Source: Nymphaea colorata (lineage: Eukaryota > Streptophyta > Magnoliopsida > Nymphaeales > Nymphaeaceae). Taken from it: DNA of 64,000 bases. The DNA lies in NCBI RefSeq assembly GCF_008831285.2, contig NC_045145.1, forward strand, positions 14,772,040-14,836,039, written 5' to 3'. The position numbers and the translations under genes were made by a program. Shown here piece by piece: positions 59,376-64,000 of the stretch. The stretch's first letter is position 1, and each line of letters opens with the position of its first letter. The notes below the pieces were generated by a model. That model saw only the letters and a list, made by a program, of their open reading frames with translations, was not told the DNA's origin and made no database searches.

Positions 59376-61543
59376 GGTGATGTACTTTTTTTTATTTCCA
59401 ATCGGCAAGCTGGAGATAGGCCTCCTTGCTGGAGTCATCGTATCCACATTCCCCCTACTTTCTTTTATCTTTTGGGGATAAAAGTCATTTTGAAACAGTA
59501 GGTTTGATTTATTTAACATTTTTTTATGAGATGTTTGATTACCTCTGATCTTAGATCCTGGGTTTAAGATCAGATCCTCCCCTTATCTAGGCTCTGGCTC
59601 TCCGACCTTTTGCTAGTGTAAAAAAAGGTGAAAACGAGAATATCTGGTGTGTACAAGTCAGTCTCAAGATCCTTAGTTTGATAAACTAGATGTCTTAGTG
59701 TGTCATGAGAGACAATCAAACGGCCAGTAGATGGATGGATTTAATGAAGCAAACTTGTGAACTACCATTTTACAACCTAGGTAGCCATTTCAGACAAGAA
59801 ATGGCACGGCACTTCTCAGGAACTTTATTGTGCATGTAATTTTTTCAAGAAAAGGCTAATCTTTTCTCGACTTCCTACCATGCATATGTTTATCAATCAT
59901 GACATTTGTGGGTAATTTTTGAAAGGGAAGTTTAAAAGTTATTTTTCATAAATATCGTTTAACTTTTATTTTTATTTATTGAAATATATTCGTAGAACTT
60001 ATATTTTTATTTATTGAATATATATTCGTAAACTGAGACTTGAAAAAAATTTTAGAGTCCCTTGGATATTTGGCTGTCTGAAAAAAAAAACAAAAAACAA
60101 AAAACAAAAAACAAAAAAACAAAAAAACTTCCGACTATGGTACTTGTTGGCTGCATGGTTCGTTAGATTCTGAAGTGGTCAATAACCTATTAGCTTTTCA
60201 CTTTATTTCTAGGTTCTTAAGTCCAGAATAGCCTATTTATTCATCTTTGATTTCAGCAGATACCAGAGAAGCAATTATTTCGTTGAAATGAAAACGTTCT
60301 TAATAGGGAATACCTTGTCATCTCGCACTTTTCAAGTGGAGCATGTTGTGAAATGTCATGCATTCGATGACGTTTATATGCAGGGTGTCTACATTCTACA
60401 AGTTTACTTTTCCTAATTGACAAAGCTTTCTGTCTCATGGTAAATTGTGTCACAGGCCAACAAGATTGGAGTTGGAGATAGACACGACTATACGACCAAA
60501 AGCTGCTGGATAGTCGTAGACGGTCCTAGCTTGTAAGCGTGTTGACCACTGATCTTTGCTGCCGGGGGCATATTCTCCGCCACAATCTGCTTACTTGAGG
60601 TCTTGGCCATCAGGCACCTAAACCACTCCCCATCTGTAACTTCGCTGTATCATAGGGTTATGACATTGTATAGTAAAATAAAAACCGTCCGGAACTTTTT
60701 AAGAACAAATGTGTGGCTGCTGACTCCACCGAACATGAGCTCATAGCTATTGTTCTTTTGAAGGTTAGATTTGCAGGTGGAGTTGGGATTGGCCTTCCCC
60801 GTGCCATTTTTGTTGTTACTTTCTTCACCAAGATATGAATGAACTGCCGGCCGTAGTCTTGAACTCTCGACGGTGCTTGAGATTTTCAGGTCGCCCGTGT
60901 GATCTCAAGCCTGACCCGTTTGGGCCCGTTATGAGGTAATATGCGTAATTATAATCGTGCTCCAACTATTAATTGTACACTATTTGCTACTGTACCGCTT
61001 ATTCTAACTAGCAAGCTAATAGTACTATTATCTACTTTTCTATCTCTAAATTGAGATTTGGTGCTTCATGATTCAATTTGGTGTTTCATGATATGCAACA
61101 GTAACATTGTCCTACAAGACTGAACAACCTGATCTACCCTCACAGGGGACCCATTTGGAATGACTCATCAAGATGGCAGTCACCAGTTAGAGAAACCAGC
61201 GATGCCCCATTGTCTTCTCGTGTTAGCGGACCATGCGTCAAGGCATCTACGACTATGAGCAGCATATTATTCCCCGAAGAGCCTTCAGAAACAATCATAC
61301 GTGATTGATGGAAGTGTTCTGAAACCACGAGCTATCACAGTAAAGAAACCAGGCCAAGAATCACCAATTTTATAAATAATACGGATTCTTATTATCAATG
61401 CAATAACTCGAAGAATTCGTTTTGACTTGTAATATCAGCTCAAACCTTTGCCCCCTTTTTCTTAACCTGAATGATGCATTCAGGTGCGAAAGCACAGATT
61501 ACGCAGAACCAGGATAAGATCACTCCCCCCTTAAGACCATGTT
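59376..61543. other. CRY1 3' region and intergenic DNA
   Basis: Contains an (AAAAAC)n tract at 60,079-60,126 and a possible alternative CRY1 terminal exon (60,456-60,513). A small inverted repeat gatctta...aagatc is near 59,547-59,575. No independent gene is recognised between CRY1 and the minus-strand TOM gene. Confidence 0.5.
60079..60126. repeat. (AAAAAC)n repeat
   Basis: About seven units of five to seven A followed by C. Confidence 0.9.
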
Positions 61544-61700
61544 TCAGTTGATAGGATGATATCGATCAGAAACACGTTTTGGTGGCAGCTTCCTTAGGAT
61601 GAAAAGAACTAGAGCAGATGGAAGGATCTCCACTAACTGCCAAAAAGCAAGATAAACCAACAAGAATTTAAAAAAAAAATAGTAATTATAATTGTGCATG

Positions 61701-61735
<35 letters not shown>

Positions 61736-63160
61736 AAGAGAGGGAGAGGGAGAGAGCAGGTACCGTATAATAGACCAAATTGAGGATGGGATGGTTAAGC
61801 ACATCAAGTTCAGCCTCTTTATCAAATGCAGAAAGCGCAACCTGCAAAAAACGATCCAGGATCTTAATTCATCTATCGAAGCGTACACTGTAAAGAGATG
61901 TAGGATAGCTCTTACCACAAAACATCTTATCAGAAAACATGTGCAACATATGCTTGTCACCATACCAACCTACATTTCACAATTTGGATAAATTAGACAT
62001 GAAAAATATGAAGTCTTAACATTTAAAAGAAAACTAATTAAGCTTCTAAACTGACAATCAAATTCATGACTACTGAACAGTAATTCTCATCAAATTACAA
62101 TGACTGCAGTACCAAGCACAAAAGAATCATGAAAATGGAGCTTATGAATCAAGCGGCTGTTACATAAGTATATATACAAGCAATGTCCAGGAGATGCATC
62201 TGATAAGCTCACATCCTTAACGCAAGAGATATGGGAAATTTCATCCAACCAAATGATTATTTGCAAACTCCTGTTATTAACATTGCATGCATTGTACTAG
62301 ACACGAGACACCAAAGAAGTATCCAATAAAACCTCATTGAGCTTCTTTCGACGTCCTTTGGATTCAATTGGGAAGCGCCTCAGCATGATAAACAACCTAC
62401 AGGCCAACTAAACTTATTAGATACAATATTTGGAAAATAGAACTTTGCTACTAATGTTGTATGGTAATAACTAATAAGGGCTAAGGAGTAACTAGATAAT
62501 TTAGTTCGTGGAAGAATGGTACCTTCCACCATATATGACAAATCCGAGGGCAGCAAAGAAAGAAACAACTGCAAGACGTTATTCCACATCAGTTACAAAA
62601 TCACTTGCACGAACCTACATGTTCCAAGTAAGTTCCCAAAGAAAATAATTTGTGAATAGAATATTTATTATTACTTGTTCTTGAGACAAAAATCAAATTG
62701 GATAAACATTTATGGAAGTGGACAGACTGAAATTCTTTCAATAATGTTGACCTGCAAAGAATAGTTTTGCCACTTCAATCGCAAAGGCCTTTTGACTTAG
62801 TTGCACATATATCCATATGGAAACCTGCGAAAGAGACTTGCACAATATCTCACGCAAATATTTCATTAATAAAGAAACATAATGTATTCTTTCATTCTTG
62901 TGCTAACCTGCAGAACATACATAAGTCCATTAAAAATTAAATAGGCCGGTCTGAGTCCGTCTATTGGAAGGCCCCTTGCCTGAAATGAACAAGCAGACGG
63001 CAAAATTTTACCATTTTAGTCAATGCATGATTTGTGAAAAAGGGATCTTCAGATGCAGGAATAATACCTGGTAATATATTTCTGCCCAAAATAGTACAAG
63101 TAATGTATATGTTGAGAAAAACAGAAGTGATGGAATGTCTAGAAGAGCCATCTCGAGAAC
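61544..63160 (-). CDS. TOM1/TOM3: TOM1/TOM3-family membrane protein, 3' part
   Basis: Multi-pass membrane protein of the tonoplast family that tobamoviruses use for RNA replication in Arabidopsis (TOM1, TOM3, THH1). Eight minus-strand exons are visible: 63160-63068, 62979-62908, 62824-62752, 62568-62523, 62396-62333, 61969-61916, 61841-61764 and 61636-61544, all with GT-AG junctions and matching phases, giving the last 190 residues. Family words in order: [90 protein letters not shown] and [20 protein letters not shown], ending DRYHPIN. The N-terminal third (including the usual RVPEYGWTTQKVFH region) lies beyond the right edge. A (GT)n tract at 61,703-61,733 sits in the last intron. Which member it is cannot be decided from this part. 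Confidence 0.92.
61703..61733. repeat. (TG)n microsatellite in TOM intron
   Basis: About fifteen TG units between the last two exons of the TOM1/TOM3-like gene. Confidence 0.95.
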
Positions 63161-64000
63161 CTGCAAGTCACTGAATATTTCTAAGTGGAACGAAACAGGG
63201 TTCTAAAGGAAAAAGAGAAAAAGTGAACCACTAAGTACATGCATTTGATGAAACAATAGTTACGTATTTTCAAATTTAATCAGACTCAAATATATGAATT
63301 ACTCAACTGCATAACCCTTGGACATGGACTGGGACTATGAGAAAAACTAAAACTGGTCAGCTCAACCATGTGCCTATCAGGCATATGAGAAATCAAGTTG
63401 ACCTTGAAGCATAAAACAGCAAGCTCTTGTGACAAGATACAGCCATACAAAAGTAAGAACAGGCTGGTATTCATTCCTGAAGCACTATATTGATATAGAG
63501 AGTATATGGATGCATCATTGTGCAATGAGAGAATTCATCACTTAATTTCCAGCAACCGATAAGCAAGGTCTGGTGGGTAAGCTGACCATGATACTAGTAT
63601 TGCACATGTAGATTTCATATACATAATTTTGCCAAGCTTATATTCATAAATAATAAATGTTTATCTTATTTTATATAAGTGATGGACCCTTCTATTTACA
63701 ATACAGAAATTCCCTCTCGTCCGAGTTTCTCGCATGTTGTAGGTCTACATGAATAATAGGCTGATAAAGAGAACTAGAAACCCCAGCTTGAGCCACCCTA
63801 ATCCATTTTCTGCAACCCCTTCACCTACATCACACCACGCCCCCAAACCAAAAGAAGTTGTCCCTCTTAAAATTGGAAAAAGGAGAACCAAAATTCGTGT
63901 GCAGGTTATCAGCAATTTATGTAAAGCCATCCCATAAGACCACACCTTTGGCTTAAGCACAAAGATACTTGTAGCAAAGTAGTACATTTGACATATTAAG
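63161..64000 (-). other. Intron (or 5' part) of the TOM1/TOM3-like gene, to the window edge
   Basis: No further TOM exon is recognisable, so the upstream intron is at least 840 bp. An 80-codon minus frame at 63,745-63,987 (with WSYGMALHKLLITCTRIL and GLGAWCDVGEGVAENG) does not match the family's N-terminus; its origin is unknown. Confidence 0.5.

Noticed and set aside
1-64000. CRISPR array, bacterial operon or organelle insertion
   Set aside because: No spaced identical direct repeats of CRISPR type, no ribosome-binding-site operons and no recognisable chloroplast or mitochondrial genes were seen.
1-64000. Coordinated gene cluster or defence system
   Set aside because: The genes belong to unrelated pathways, lie on both strands with large gaps, and each has its own introns and flanks; no shared function is implied.

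Overview
The window is nuclear DNA of a flowering plant. Its spliced genes match well-known angiosperm families (CRY1, UBP3/UBP4, TRM112, R2R3-MYB, TOM1/TOM3, two PPR proteins), with canonical GT-AG introns, AT-rich intergenic DNA, many (GA)n/(TA)n/(CA)n tracts and small non-autonomous transposons. No organelle, bacterial or viral block and no CRISPR array was seen. The species cannot be fixed from the sequence; the moderate divergence from Arabidopsis in every gene would suit an early-diverging angiosperm or magnoliid, but that is a guess.

Layout. 1-6,770: repeat-rich DNA without a recognised gene. It holds a MULE-type MITE (1,349-1,902), a GC-rich palindromic patch and two clusters of a ~32-bp hairpin-bearing minisatellite. 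6,774-8,132: intronless PLS-class PPR gene. 10,479-18,261: six-exon UBP3/UBP4-type ubiquitin protease; its 4.2-kb second intron holds an antisense PPR relic, an LTR-like fragment and a MITE. 20,744-21,112: intronless TRM112. 24,738-26,141: intronless P-class PPR gene, orthologous in style to Arabidopsis At5g46100. 29,461-30,211 (minus): two-exon DTM1/SPC12-like small membrane protein. 30,212-43,465: long gene-poor stretch with a MITE, an L1-type LINE 3' end, tRNA-like SINE candidates and one small possible ORF. 43,466-44,850: three-exon R2R3-MYB. 44,851-55,568: gene-poor, microsatellite-rich, with another MULE-type MITE. 55,569-59,375: full-length cryptochrome 1 in four exons. 61,544-63,160 (minus): the last eight exons of a TOM1/TOM3-family membrane protein whose 5' part lies beyond the right edge.

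The genes do not form a pathway cluster; this is an ordinary plant neighbourhood of independently transcribed genes. Blue-light perception (CRY1), deubiquitination (UBP), translation and tRNA/rRNA methylation support (TRM112), organelle RNA processing (PPRs), ER secretion/anther development (DTM1-like), cell-wall or stress transcription (MYB) and tonoplast TOM1-type function are all represented. I did not find a convincing new biological system. The points most worth a second look are the hairpin minisatellite with paired arm changes, a possible alternative CRY1 C-terminus whose splice donor overlaps the stop codon, a start-codon choice in UBP that decides an N-myristoylation motif, and a family of MULE-like MITEs sharing TGTTGTCA-type ends.
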